Source: Vicugna pacos
Taxonomy: Eukaryota; Chordata; Mammalia; Artiodactyla; Camelidae
Length of the DNA: 64,000 nt
Direction: 5' to 3'
Assembly (NCBI RefSeq): GCF_048564905.1
Contig: NC_132996.1
Coordinates: forward strand, 558,001 to 622,000
The notes beneath the pieces were generated by a model. The model ran no database searches and was not told the origin of the DNA. It saw only the letters and a list, made by a program, of their open reading frames with translations. Numbering within the stretch: the stretch's first letter is position 1; every line of letters starts with the position of its first letter. The position numbers and the translations under genes were made by a program. Shown piece by piece: positions 1 through 11,500 of the stretch.

Positions 1-146
1 CGGCCAGAACTAGTGGCCCGGCCAAGCAAGCCGCCATCCCCAGCAGCAAACACCGCCATGGTCCCGGGCAGCTGCACACTTCCGGAGCCCGCTGCCTGCC
101 CCAGAAGCGCACGCCAGCCCGCGAGGAGCGCGGCGTCTTTATCCAT
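1..146 (-). CDS. Possible first coding exon, partial, unrecognised
   Basis: Reading leftwards on the minus strand, an ATG at 146 in a strong Kozak setting (GCC before, G after) opens 48 codons with no stop before the window edge. The product would begin MDKDAALLAGWRALLGQ and continue with VQLPGTMAVFAAGDGG. I do not recognise a family, signal peptide or motif. Support comes from context: it sits in a CpG island with a CCAAT box, GC boxes and ETS-like sites upstream, which suits the start of a housekeeping-type gene transcribed to the left. Against it, GC-rich DNA is often open by chance, and only 146 bases are visible. It could also be a 5' UTR. A second in-frame ATG lies 29 codons downstream. 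Confidence 0.4.
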   Translation of the reverse strand, partial: MDKDAALLAGWRALLGQAAGSGSVQLPGTMAVFAAGDGGLLGRATSSG

Positions 147-560
147 GGCAACGCCGCGGGGCCCTGCCCTAGCGCTTGCGTCTGCGTCCTCCCGAGGCTA
201 GACGTGGGAGAGCAGAACTTTCGGAGCCAATGGGAGCCAGGGCGCGGCCAGGACGGGGGTGGGGGGAGGCTTATGGGGCAGCTGGGCGGGGCCGGGGCGG
301 GCGGGGCCGCGCGGAGGTCCTCAGCTGCAGGTGGCACCGGCCGGAGGCTGGGGCAATGCTGCCAACTGTGGGCGGGGCGGCGGGGCAGCGGGGCGGGGGC
401 ACCCTCACCTGTCTGTGTGCGGGGCTCAGCCTGGGCTCCGCGGCCTCCGCTTGCACCGGAAGTGGACCCAGGCTACCTGTGGGCAAGATAGAGGACTGAG
501 CCCAGGCAGGCACGGCTGGCCAGGTAGGGCACCTGAAGTGCAGATCCGCCAGGCCGGCTG
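1..560. promoter_or_regulatory. CpG island / promoter-like region
   Basis: Dense CpG, runs of GC boxes at about 286-314 and 370-400 (GGGGCGGGGC type), a CCAAT box at 227-231, and ETS-like CCGGAAGT at 456-463 with its reverse near 79-86. The CCAAT lies about 80 bases upstream of the minus-strand ATG at 146. These are typical marks of a TATA-less promoter, possibly bidirectional. The plus-strand frames inside it overlap one another in all phases and are not called as genes. Confidence 0.6.
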
Positions 561-1452
561 CCGGCCTTGAATACGCGCTGCTAGGCAGTTTCCAAGAAGA
601 CGGGATCTGTCCCAAGAGGGGAGGTAGGGCAGGGTGCCAGATGCCTGGTTGGGTGCGGTCTTACAGGAGAGCCACGTTGAGAGGGTGCAGAGCAGCCCCT
701 GTGTTGGCGGGGCTAGGAATTTGGGGTATAGGGTGGGGATGATGTGTGCCATTCCCTGTGGTCTCCCAAAGAACTCGCACCCCCAAGCAAAGGACCCTGC
801 TCCCTCCACCCTTCACTGCATCCCCTGCCTTCCCCATCACCACCGCCCCTGCCCCCGGAGTGTCCCATGACCTCTCCCCACACCAGGCACCGTCCCTGTT
901 ACAGGTACTTATCTCCTGGTGGTTCCAGCCCAAGGGTGGGGGCTGTATCTAACCAGTTAGGATGCCTGGAGCCTTTGTATGAAACCTCAGACTATAATGC
1001 AGGCGTGCACAGAGGCCCCTCAAACAGGATTCCCTGCATTCCCTCCCCACCACGCACCCACAGCGCAGCTGCCACACCAGGCCAAGCCTGCCGGAGGACC
1101 GCTGTTCCCTCTCCTCCTGTCCCTGATCAAGAGTGCACCGCCCACACTGCTGGGTATTTAGTGGGCCTTAGAAGAGCAGCTGGTATTTTCATGGACAAAT
1201 ATTTGCTCTTTTGGGAAGAGTTGAGTGCAAAGGGATGTAGGGTATGCCTTTTCTGTTGTCCTGGAACTGGTGACTAGGATGCAAACTTAAGTCAAAGCAG
1301 TTTTTAGAGAGAGCCACAATATATCTTACCCAAAGATCACTGTTCCCCTACAAAGGCAACACCACCTGGCGGGTGGGGTCCTGGTCCCTCTTTCTGGAGG
1401 TTGGGCTTTGCATCCTCCAGCTGGGACAGAGCCCGAAACAGCTCTGAACACG
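561..1452. other. Non-coding flank, nothing recognised
   Basis: Moderately GC-rich unique-looking DNA beside the CpG island. No conserved coding exon, RNA gene or named repeat was seen. The frames here are short and overlap on both strands. Confidence 0.4.
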
Positions 1453-1990
1453 CTCCAACAGGCTTTCCCAGCACAAACTGCCTTTATTTTGAATCTGGCT
1501 GAAGGAAGCAGCTGAGAAATCTGGGTAAATCTTCCTGGGTGTAACCATGCCTTTTGTGCTGAATGAAAGAGCGGCTCTCCACATGCTTACATCTTAGAAC
1601 TGAATGTGTGTCGAAGCCTTCATGCATGTAGCATGTTGGGAACAGCGTTTCATGGTGAGGGGAACTCTATAACTTACATGTGTATGGGGAAGCCCTCACT
1701 CCAACAGGGTTTTCCTGCACAAACTGCCTTTATTTCGAAATTGGCTCTTGCTGAGAAATCTTGGTAAGTGTTCTTAAGTGTAGCCATGCCCATTATGCAG
1801 GATGAAAGAGCGGCTCTACACTTTTTCACATCTCAGAAATGAATGTGTGTTGAAGCCGTCATTCATGTAGCGTGTTGGGAACACAGAATTTAGTGGTGAG
1901 AACTATGTAAATTACATGTCTATGATGAAGCACTCTCTCGAGCCGGGTATTCCAGTGCATACTGCCTTTATTTCGAAACTGGCTTCTCAG
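1453..1990. repeat. Tandem repeat, unit about 240 bp, 2.2 copies
   Basis: Copy 1 begins at about 1453, copy 2 at about 1699 and a partial copy 3 at about 1937. All share a CTCCAACAGG-like start, then an ACTGCCTTTATTT motif followed by a GAA..TGGCT motif. Copies 1 and 2 also share GATGAAAGAGCGGCTCT-like, GAATGTGTGT and GTGTTGGGAAC-like blocks at matching positions. Copies differ by scattered substitutions and small indels, so the duplication is not recent. No known transposon was recognised in the unit. Confidence 0.85.
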
Positions 1991-4900
1991 AAGCCTGTGG
2001 TCTCCACTGCAGGTCTGTCTCCAAACCCAGGGCCAGCATGGTAACTCTGCTCCCCCTGTCTATTCTGGAAGTTCTAGGTGTCCTCCATGGCCCTTCCACC
2101 ATTATGTTTTTGGAAAACCCCGCAGATGGAATGGGCCTGAGAACAGGAGAGCTGGATGCCAGAAGCCACTGCCCAGTGTGAGGCTCCTGGGAGGGGCATC
2201 TCCTCTCCGTGGGCTCTGATCTAACCTCCCCTCTCCCCCACCCCCACCCCTCTCCTCCTGCATTTCCTGATTGATCCCTGGATAATGGTCCATACCAGGA
2301 ATGACCTGGGAGAGGTTTTATGAGTCTTTAAGTGGAAAAAAAAAAGAAATCTTTAGACAAGTTACTGAAAGTAACTTCCAGCTTTACCGGGAAAGACCTC
2401 ATTCCAATGTTTAAGGCTAGTTGACAGGGTGTCAAATTGCTTAACCACTCACATCTGAGCAAGTGCTACCTCTCTCTCCAGCTCCCCGCAGCATCCACCT
2501 GTGGCAACTTGGCCAAAAGAAGGCAAGAAAGCTCTTTCCCCTCGCCAGCACCAGCGTGGCTTTGGAGTCAGTGGAGGCTGAGAGAAAGAGCCCCGCCCTG
2601 AGGTTTGAGGGGCCTCCAGCCACAGCCAGAGGAGCGGGGGTTTTCAGAGTGGCCCAGCAGGGAAACCAGGCAAGGCCACCTGGCCCAAGTCTTCCCTGCC
2701 CAGAGAGCCCCATGAACTGCTTTGGGCCACACTCCCCGTTTGGGCCCCCTGCAAAAAGATACCACGGGAGCCACACCTGAGAAGGCAGAAGGACAGCCCT
2801 TTAGCCTGGGGTCCCAGCAGGTGTGTCCTGTGAGACCTGTGGCCACATAAGTTCCTTGTCTCTCCAGGTCACTGAAGGGACTGTGCTGGGCATCTTGGTG
2901 GTCAGGGACATGGGAACACCTCTAAACTCTGAAGAAGGACAGAGAGACTCTTCCTGGAAGCAAGGATTCCAGGGAGACACCTTGCCCAGAACTGGGGGAC
3001 TGTGTCCTGAGTAGACCCCTGGGAGGCAATGTGGGGCTGTGGGGTCCTCTTCTGAGAAGGGAGCAGGTGAGTTTTCCGGGGGTGGGGTCCTGCTTTGTCC
3101 AGATATGTCCTTGTGTAAGACTCATTTACAAACACCTCCAAGTCCACCTAGGGGTGGCCCCAGAGGTGGGGGTAGAGGAGGAGAGTGAAGGGTGCAGACT
3201 TAGGGCCCCCTGAGCCACCCAGGGAGCCAAGGGTCAGTGGGAACATCTTGGGAGTCTAGTGCAGGGGTGGAGGACGAGCACTAAGAACATGCCAAGTCAT
3301 GCAATAAAGTGACCCGTGACCACGAGACACAGGTGGCCGTACACCAAAAGAGGCAGATAGAAATTTAGACCCAGGATCTGAGAACCTTGAGAGGGGCTGG
3401 AGGGTCCCAGGAACCCTCAGGAACAGCTCTTCTAGGGGCACAGACATCCCAATACACACATTTCTCATGGAAGCTTTTTGGGGTGCAGAGTGAGTTACCA
3501 GGATCCTGAACTTAGTATGGAATCACGGTTCCTGGCAATAAATTGCTGTCATTTGTCCCTGGACATGCACAGGGGAGCTGACTGCTGTGGGGGTCACTGC
3601 AGGACTAGAATCTTCTGGTGTCTGCTCTGTGACCACAGAAACCCAGGGGGATTTCTCAACAGGAGAACCTGGAGACCATGCCTGCAAGGACCACCCTCAT
3701 GGGATGGCCAAGGAGCTCGTGGTACCCAGGTCACCAAGTGACGAAGTTGTGAGGTTGCCTGGGGTATCGTGGGGGCATGTAGATTTCTGAGGTCAGCACG
3801 TGGGCCCAGCACTGCTGGATGGTCTGCACAAAGAGGGGCCTGCCCTCCTGATGATGGCTCTTAACACCTGCAGGGAAACTGCTCCCAGGGCTCCTGGAGG
3901 TCCATATTGAGAGTGTCCTGCCAGCCTTGTGGGGTCACCTTCCCCTGATGCAGAAGCAGACCTCTCTCCCTTGAGGCCCAGGGGACACCTGGCTCAGGTG
4001 CCACCTGTGTGCCCTGGACACGCAGAGCCCCAGAGCTCTGGCACAGCCTGGGGTGTGGTGGTGTCCGGGCAAGAAAGGCCCTGGGAAGGGGGTCATTCAA
4101 GGGCAGAGGCCACTCTGCAGGGATGCTGGACCTGGCAGCAATGCACTGCTTCAGTACTCCCTTGGGTTGGGTCTCCAACCTGTGGGATGGAAGGGCCACT
4201 CCTTCCTGCGTTGCAGTCGGGGGAACTAGATCCATCGTCAAGGTCAGCCCTGAAAATGGAGGCTGCGCTACCTCCATTCCTGGAAAGAAAATCAGTCCCC
4301 TCCAGTCCAGGTGATTCAGAAAGTCATTCAGCAATGTTCGGGGCCCCCACTTTAGGCTTTGAATTAGAGCTGAGCGGCTTAGGAGGCCAGATCCCTGACC
4401 GTGGCTCCAGGAGCAGGTTTTCTGCTGGGGGACAGGATCCTCACAAACACCTGTGTCTTTGTGGGACACTCCCCTCTGACAAGCTGGGAGGCAGGGTGCA
4501 GTTGTGGGAAATCGTGTCTACATGAGCAGAGGGCCACCATGTGGTGGGGGCACAGGAGACTGTGAGAATGAGTCCCACAGGCTTTCTGGAATCAAAAAAC
4601 TGGCAAATGTGAAAAAGTGCATAATTTGTTTTATTGAACAGGCTGCTTATGTACGTTTCGAGGACCAGGTTCAATGACTCAACATCCCTCCAGGACAATA
4701 GCCTCAAGAGAAGAACAGACAGAGCAGGAGGAGATCTGGGGTTTCTCCCAGGAATGAGGTGGAACAGGGATTTCTGCAGATTTGCAAGGAGTCCCCGACC
4801 ACTGAGCATGGGGTTACAGCCCCACGAGCCCCTGTCATGTTTGGCTTGGGCTCTGGTTCTGGCCTGCTCATGTATTCTTCCAGCAGAGTTCCAGAAACTC

Positions 4901-6160
4901 AGAGGGTGGACTTAGAGGGGCTGCGTTTGGAACCTAGTGAGGAGTTGGAGGGTCCTTTATATTGAGTCCCTTCATCCTAATCACCGTAGCTGAAGCCCAA
5001 CACCCCCCAGGCCCCCATGGTTGCCGTGCAGGGAGAACAAGCCTGGCAGGCGACCTAGGGGTCCCACTACTGTGTCCTTCCCTTGTCTTCGTTCCCTTTC
5101 ACCCCGGAAGGTGTGATTGTCTCGTGTCATGGTGGCCTCCACAATGTCCCTCCCAGTAATCTCTCTTCTCCATCAGGTGGGGTTCCCAACCCCGCTCAGC
5201 CTTCTCTGCATGGATGCTGAAGGACCAGGCCCACCTGAAGTTCTGAGCTCGAGCAGTAAGGTGGAAACAAAGAAACCAATGGAAAAAAGAAGCAAGTGAT
5301 TGTGGCAAAGCTCCCCACCACAGAGAAGCTGCCCTGAGTGGAAGGGAGAGTGTGGGCATGCCCGTTTGTTTCCTATCTCCCAGTGCTCTTAGCTTTCTTA
5401 TTGCCTACCTGCATGGTTACAACAAAATGATCTGCAAAACTGAAAATATTTACTCTCTCGCTTTTACAGAAAAGGCTGTCCAGCCTCTGGTCCGGTACCA
5501 GGCAAGAGATTGGAGTTCCTTTCCAGTTTGGAAACATCTTGGCAGGCCCAGGTTTGCAAAGGTCTTTAAGAGTAGTTACGGAGTTTTGCTTTTAAACTTT
5601 TTTACGGCTGTATATACTTGTGAGATGTGGTTGTGATGTATAATTCTGAGCCGGGATTTTCTCAAACTGTTTCTCACTTCTTATACCAGACATTCCTAAA
5701 TTCCAAGTGGAACTGCATATTAAGGAAGCCATGGAATTTAGCAAAAGGATACAGATCTCATTTCCTTTTAAGCATCGGTGTACCTCCATCATGGCAGTAT
5801 TTGTTATGTGTTATTGATAGGGGAACTAAGTAGTAAACAGATTAATAGAAAATAGGGGATTTTAGGTACACAGGTTCATCTTTTCAACATTGTTTGTAAT
5901 ATTTGCAGTTTAAGATGACCATTCCTGAGAAACAGGCAGCCTCTTAGAATGAAATAGCATTTCCTCTGAACCATAATTAATTTTTATTTTGTAGACAGCA
6001 GGAAGGGTAATAACACGTCACACATTTGGGGACGTCAAAGAGAAAATGTAACTTTCTGGGAGCGCACTCCCCCGCCTCCCCCTGCCCTTTTTACTGTCCC
6101 ATTCTCCCTGGAAGGCTCTTTCTTATCTTCTGCTCATGGCTCCAGTAACTCTTTCTTCCT
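1991..6160. other. Unique-looking non-coding DNA
   Basis: The left part (to about 5.3 kb) is GC-rich and the right part is AT-rich. Several frames of 60-200 codons occur on both strands at once, as at 3.86-4.53 kb, but none shows a recognisable domain, splice pattern or codon bias. I see no named repeat or RNA gene with confidence. Confidence 0.35.
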
Positions 6161-6399
6161 CCTTGTTCCTCAGCTGGTAAGGTTAGTTTTCTACTTTGAA
6201 CAAGCAAACAAGCCAACAGAAGAGAAATTTCACAAGCAACTCCCAGCACATCCGCTCGCCTTCTGATGTCTGTGACCTCACTCTCGGTGCCCCACCGCTT
6301 ATTAAAAGTGGCATCGAAAGCCAGTTCCTCCAAAAGTCCCCGAGGCCCCATCCCTCCCATCTTCTCTGGGTTGTCACTCCCAAAACCATCCTCTCTTTC

Positions 6400-6990
6400 A
6401 CTGCCTCATCTATTTTGTTCTCCTGCTAGTTGCCACCATCAGTATATAAACGTCCATCCTCTTAAACCAACAGCACTCCTTGACCCTAATTCACCCCCAC
6501 CAATTGCCACCCTGTGTCTTTGCAGCAAATCTTTAAGGAGTTGTTTAAACTCACTGTCTGCATCTTCTCTTGAGCCATCCCCTTTTACACCCATTCTGGC
6601 TTTTCGCCTGATCCCTCGCTCTATGGAAACTGCCCTGTCAAGGCCATCAGTGACCCCATGTTGCTAAATATAGTGGTCAATTTTGACTCCTCATCATGCT
6701 TGGCCCCTCGGCAGCATTTGACCCAGCTCTTCCATCCCTCCTACCCCGTGTTCCTGCTTCACTCAACCTCCAGCCCATCTCTCTGTCTGTTTCTGCTTTT
6801 GGCCTGCTGGCTGGTCCTTTGCCAATGTCTCCTGTTTTTTCCAAACATATACTGTGGGTGTTCCCCAGGGTGGGTTCCTGGGCCTCTCCTCTCTCTCTCT
6901 GCTATTCCTTTGGTGGAAGCAACCCAGCCTTGGAAATTGGCATGCCATCAATTTCTCGATTTCTCCAAAATTCCCTGATTTCCCCTTTCC
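6400..6990 (+). mobile_element. L2 LINE fragment (reverse transcriptase part)
   Basis: The plus strand matches the sense of the L2 reverse transcriptase region. A GAAACTGCCCTGTCAAGGCCA-like block corresponds to the ETALTKVTNDLL stretch of L2, and a frame reading SAAFDPALPSLL corresponds to the LDLSAAFDTVDHSLL palm motif, including one catalytic-type aspartate. It is followed by a GTGTTCCCCAGGG-type block (VPQG in the family). The copy is frameshifted and ancient, as L2 copies are across mammals. Edges are approximate. Confidence 0.75.
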
Positions 6991-7850
6991 ATCTGAGCCT
7001 TTATCCCTGAGACTCACATCACATTCTTTTCCTTTCATTCATCTTGCTTTCACATTCATACATATGTTCTACTATGTAATTACTTTTCCAAATTTTGAAT
7101 CAGTACATATATATCATGTAAAATGCTCAAATATGTATTATTTCCACTAAGATGCTAATTCTACCTTAGAACATTTCTGCACTTCTGTATTTATGTGAAT
7201 AAAGCGAATAGTATTTCTACAAGCCTCATAGTTAAACACTGTTAGTTTGGGGCTATTATGTAACATGAAATAATGGTACATCAACATAGTCGTTTTTCAT
7301 TTATTTTTATGTAACACCGAGATGAGGTTTTTGCCCTGAAGACTGGTTTTATTGAAATTTTACCTACGTTACGGACAGTCAGTTTATGTGAAAGCCCTCA
7401 TTTCTCCCCTTTTTGATATATGCTCCATTTGGCTATATATAACATATAACTTGGCATGAAACAAAATTCCCAAATCATTCACATAATACAATTAATATGT
7501 TTAATTATATTTTTTAAATGTTAAAAAGAAAAAGAAAACAGATTCCTCTACCTATTAGGCACTTCTGTGGCAATATGTAACACACCTCTTAACCATGACA
7601 TTGAAGAACTGAGCTGATACCAGCCCCTTTCCACCTGCTCAGCCCCACCTTTTCCCATCCCCTTTCCCATCCGGAGAGGACATCCCTCCCATTGTCCAGG
7701 CCCAGATGTTGGAACCATGTCCTTTCTCTCTTTTTCTTTTACACTCACAGACAGCAAATCCAGCTTGTTAGAAAATTCTGGATATTCTGTCATAATTAAA
7801 TACCTGCTCTCTGCTCCCCGCCCTCCTAAGAGCCACCTTCAGCCTTTCCT
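6991..7850. other. AT-rich non-coding DNA
   Basis: AT-rich sequence between two L2 pieces. It may hide worn L2 or other repeat sequence. No gene is supported. Confidence 0.35.
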
Positions 7851-8535
7851 GGATACCAATAGCCTTCTGTTTCCATCTTTGCTTTCCTACAATCTCTCAT
7901 CCACACAGAGTCAGAGGGAGCCTGTAAAAACATACATTGGGGGTGGTGGGTGTTGCTCAGTGGTAGGGCGCATGCTTAGCATGCTTGAGATCCTGGGTTC
8001 AATCACCAGCACATTCATTAAAATAAATAAATTACTTCCCCCCAAAAAACACAAACACAAAAGCATAAGTTGGACTACATCACCCCTCCCCTCAAAACTC
8101 ACTAAACGGGTCACCATGTCATTAGGAGCCAAAGTCGTCACAAAGGCCTCAGGACCCGGCGTGCTCTGCCTCTCTGCCCACACTCTCCCCCTCACTCTGG
8201 GGACCTCTGGCTCCGGCTCTTCCTTCTTCCTCCGGATCTATTCTGCTTCAAGTTCATTACTCCGTGAGATCTGCCAGGATTGCCTTATTCTCTCCTGCCT
8301 GCCTCCCACCCCACCGCCATCACCCGAGTTTGCTCATATCACTCTTTTTTAAAAATTTATCCAAACTCTTGCTACCCCAACATGCTGCCTGTTTCCTCTG
8401 CTAAAATTCTGAGCCCCCAGTGATGGGGAGTCATGTCTATTTTGTTGACTGATAAAGCCCGAGAGCCTTGGGAACGGTCTAGTTAGGAGATTCCCGTATG
8501 TAGTAGGAGCTTATACACATTTGCTGAATGAATGT
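7850..8535 (+). mobile_element. L2 LINE 3' end, split by a SINE
   Basis: Shows the L2 tail in order: a CAGAGGGAGCCTGTAAAAACAT-like block, ATCACCCCTCCCCTC, AAAGTCGTCACAAAGGCC, and a final GTAGGAGCTTATACACATTTG..GAATGAATG, matching the usual L2 3' end (GTAGGCGCTCAATAAATATTTGTTGAATGAATG-type). A SINE interrupts it at about 7937-8062. The element is an old, dead LINE remnant. Confidence 0.8.
7937..8062 (+). mobile_element. tRNA-derived SINE, camelid Vic-1 type
   Basis: A GGGGGTGGTGGGTGTTGCTC head contains a pol III A box (TGTTGCTCAGTGG). It is followed by GCATGCTTAGCATGCTTGAG and a B box (GGTTCAATCAC), then ATTAAAATAAATAAATTAC and an A-rich tail. This is the layout of the camelid tRNA-derived SINE. 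It lies inside an L2 tail and so is younger than it. It is the best single clue to the host lineage. Confidence 0.85.
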
Positions 8536-11500
8536 AGATGCCCTGGTCCAATCCGATGGAGCACTTCTGTGACGTGCTCAAAGAATAACTCTCCTTTCCA
8601 CCTGAGAGGGGGTGACAACTTCCCTGCTGATTAAAGGCAAGAATTTTTTGCTTTATGCTGTTAACCTTAGGCGGGGAGACTGGGGGATCTTCATATATAT
8701 TTTTAAATTTGGTTCACTCTGCAGTTGGTCTTTGGTCTCTGTATAATTTTGAGAAACTCTTTATGAGTGATCATTCTATGATCAGATTGAACAGGTTCCA
8801 GGGGGAAGGACCAAGCCTGTCCCATCAGCCATTCTATGTGTCTTGTCCTGGGACCCAGTGGATGCTCAGCATGTAAGTGAACCGACAGGAGTGAGTGAAG
8901 AGATGGGAGCATCTCATTATTGTGGCGGATCTCTGTCCAATGCCTTGAGATTTGGGGAAGGGTTTACGAGTGCAGAAGGGAGAGGTCAGGTCCTCTGTGC
9001 TTTTCCTGAGTGCCCTGGCCTTACCCATTCCCCCAGCCCCCTCTGGGCAGCCAAGCCAAGGAGCTGGGCCACCAGGGGTTGTGCTGATCAATAATCCACC
9101 TTCACCCCAATTCCGGGGGTAGGTACACATGGTTGTAGACACTGGAGTCAGGTCCTTGGAGGAATTCCTCACCGAACTATGTTTTGGACCTTTTATTTTT
9201 CTCTAGAACCTCCAGCTGAAGAAGATTGTTTTAGACACATGAAAGTTGAGGACACCTTCTGTCCCCTCGCAACCCAGGTGGGGCTGGGAGTCTGCTGTTT
9301 CTATAGCCGGTGGGCTCGTGTTGATTTGGGCATCCCTGTGCCTGAATTCCTGCAGTACACTCGGTGGTAAGGTTGGGGGTGCCTGGCAGGGAGGGAAGCG
9401 GGTTGGGAGACTGTACAGCTGGGCTGATGTTAAGCTGGGGTGAGCGGGAGCTTGCTGATGCATGGCATCTCGGGGCAGGGAACTCTCCACACTCAAGAGG
9501 GGTTCCCACTCCCGCAGGGTCCCTTTGATCAGGGTGCTGGGCTGTCAGGGGACCACAGGGGTCCCAGTGAGGATTAGGGTGCCTTCAGGCAATGGGAAGT
9601 GTGGGGTCCAGTGGCAATTGAATTAACTGTGCACCCAAACCCAGCCCCCACCTCTTTCAGCCTGTTTCCTAATCTGCAAAACTGGAATGTTATTAAACAT
9701 CTCACGGGGTCATTGATGGGCTGGGACAGACTAGACAGTCAGGAGCTGGAATTCCTCTGTCCCCTGATTGTTTGCCTTCTTTCTGACTATTTGCTCTCAC
9801 AAGCTCAGTCTCTCTGTCTCTCGCTCTTTCACTTCTAAGTGACTCTCATGCTCTGGTTTCATTTGATTTCCAACCACCGCCCCTCCCCTCCGCCAAACTC
9901 CAGATGAGTGAACTTGATTTCTATGTGTCAGTTCCAAATTCCCAGGAAAGATGCTCTGTCACCCTCTGGATCTGCTGTCCAACCCATGAGTTGTGGCCAG
10001 AGGAGCGAGTCCTTCTGGGACCAGCAGAGGGTCTCTGCCGAGCCCCCAGCCACCACTGTGGGAGCACATAGCTCTCCGTGGAGGAAGTACTGGCTGTGAC
10101 CTTGTGTCACTAAGTGTGAATTTATGTCTTCTCTTGAACCACCTTCATCCTCCTAAACAAAGATGAAAATTAAACACTCCCGGGATTTGTGTCATGGAAC
10201 ACTCAGGGTGGGGGCTAATGGGGCTGGAATTTCTGCTGTATTTAAGGGGCTACACTGAATCCCCAACGAGAGCCTACAAAGGGAACAGCACCGGCCCCAC
10301 CCGGCACTTAGGGCGCTGAGTCTGCGTGACGGTGAGCCAGGCTTCTGACCACAGCTCAGGGGTCTGGTCTGACCAGTTAGCCTTTGAAACCAACCAGCTT
10401 TGGATTCCTCAATCCCACCCTGAGGTTTTACCTGAACCATCAGCTTCTGTATCTCTGAAGACAGATGCTGAGGACCCTTCACGTAAGCCGTTCGCACAGC
10501 CCTGTTCAGGCCTTTGTGCTGCACGGTCTGCCCGGCGAGCTGACCGAGGTTGGTATTTTACTGATGTTAGAAGTAGTCTGGTTTCCCGATGTACTGTTTC
10601 ACTGAACAAGCAACAGAAGCCACTTCTCGCTGATAAAAGCAGAAAAGGGACATAATGGAAAGATACTGGGAGGGTGTGTGGAGTGGCCAGGACCGGAGCC
10701 AACCCAGGAGCTGTAGGAGGTGTTAGGGAGCCCCAGGCACCAGGCTGGGAGGGGTGCTACCGGGCCCCCTGCCACCCCAGAAGGGACCCCCCTCCACCCG
10801 ACCCTCCACCTCACTCACTGCAGGTTCATGTCCCGGCAGGGCCAGGTCACACTGAAGCCACCAGCACACACCTCAGTGGGGGAGCTGGCCCCGTCTGAGC
10901 TGCGGGCGTGCCTGGTGTGGGGAGAGGCCCAGTTAGAGGAAGGCAGTTCCCCTACTGTTCCGAGTTAAGGTGCAAGTCAGTGCCCATCACTCAGGAGAGC
11001 CAGGCTGGACGGACCTCATTGTGGTGACTAGGCTGTCTGAGTTCACTTATTACTTTCTACGTTTGAAGGCCCTGGAGGGAGAAAAAGTGAAGGTTCTAGT
11101 ACTTATTTTGTGTTTCCCACGTACCAGGTGTGGTAAACAAGCCACTTCAGACAAGGCCCGGAGCAACCACGTAAATAGGCCACGGAGCAAGTCGTGCAGT
11201 CAGGCCTCTGTGGTCCCGAAACCCGTGTCCCCATCGGCTCCATAGTTACCAGTGGAAACTAGGGGGATTTATGGGACTGTGTGCTCCTGTGAGGGCTGGG
11301 ATATGTGTGTTTAAGTCCACATCTTCAGAAACTCGGCTAGAACCACAGCCACTGATTGCACGGTGGCAGAGGAAGGGAGGATTCCAGCCTCTGGTCCAGC
11401 TCGTGTGGAGCTCAGAAGTTCTTCCTCCTGTCCTGAAAATAACACCAAATCTGAGGGAGCTGCAAACCCACTGCTCTTCTTAGATCCCAGAAGACTGAGG

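Noticed and set aside
3861-4525. Overlapping frames of about 200 codons on opposite strands
   Set aside because: Mutually overlapping, no domain, no splice or promoter context, and codon use typical of GC-rich non-coding DNA.
7937-8010. A tRNA gene
   Set aside because: A and B boxes are present, but the body does not keep a full cloverleaf and is followed by the SINE-specific AAATAAATAAA region and an A-rich tail. It is a SINE.
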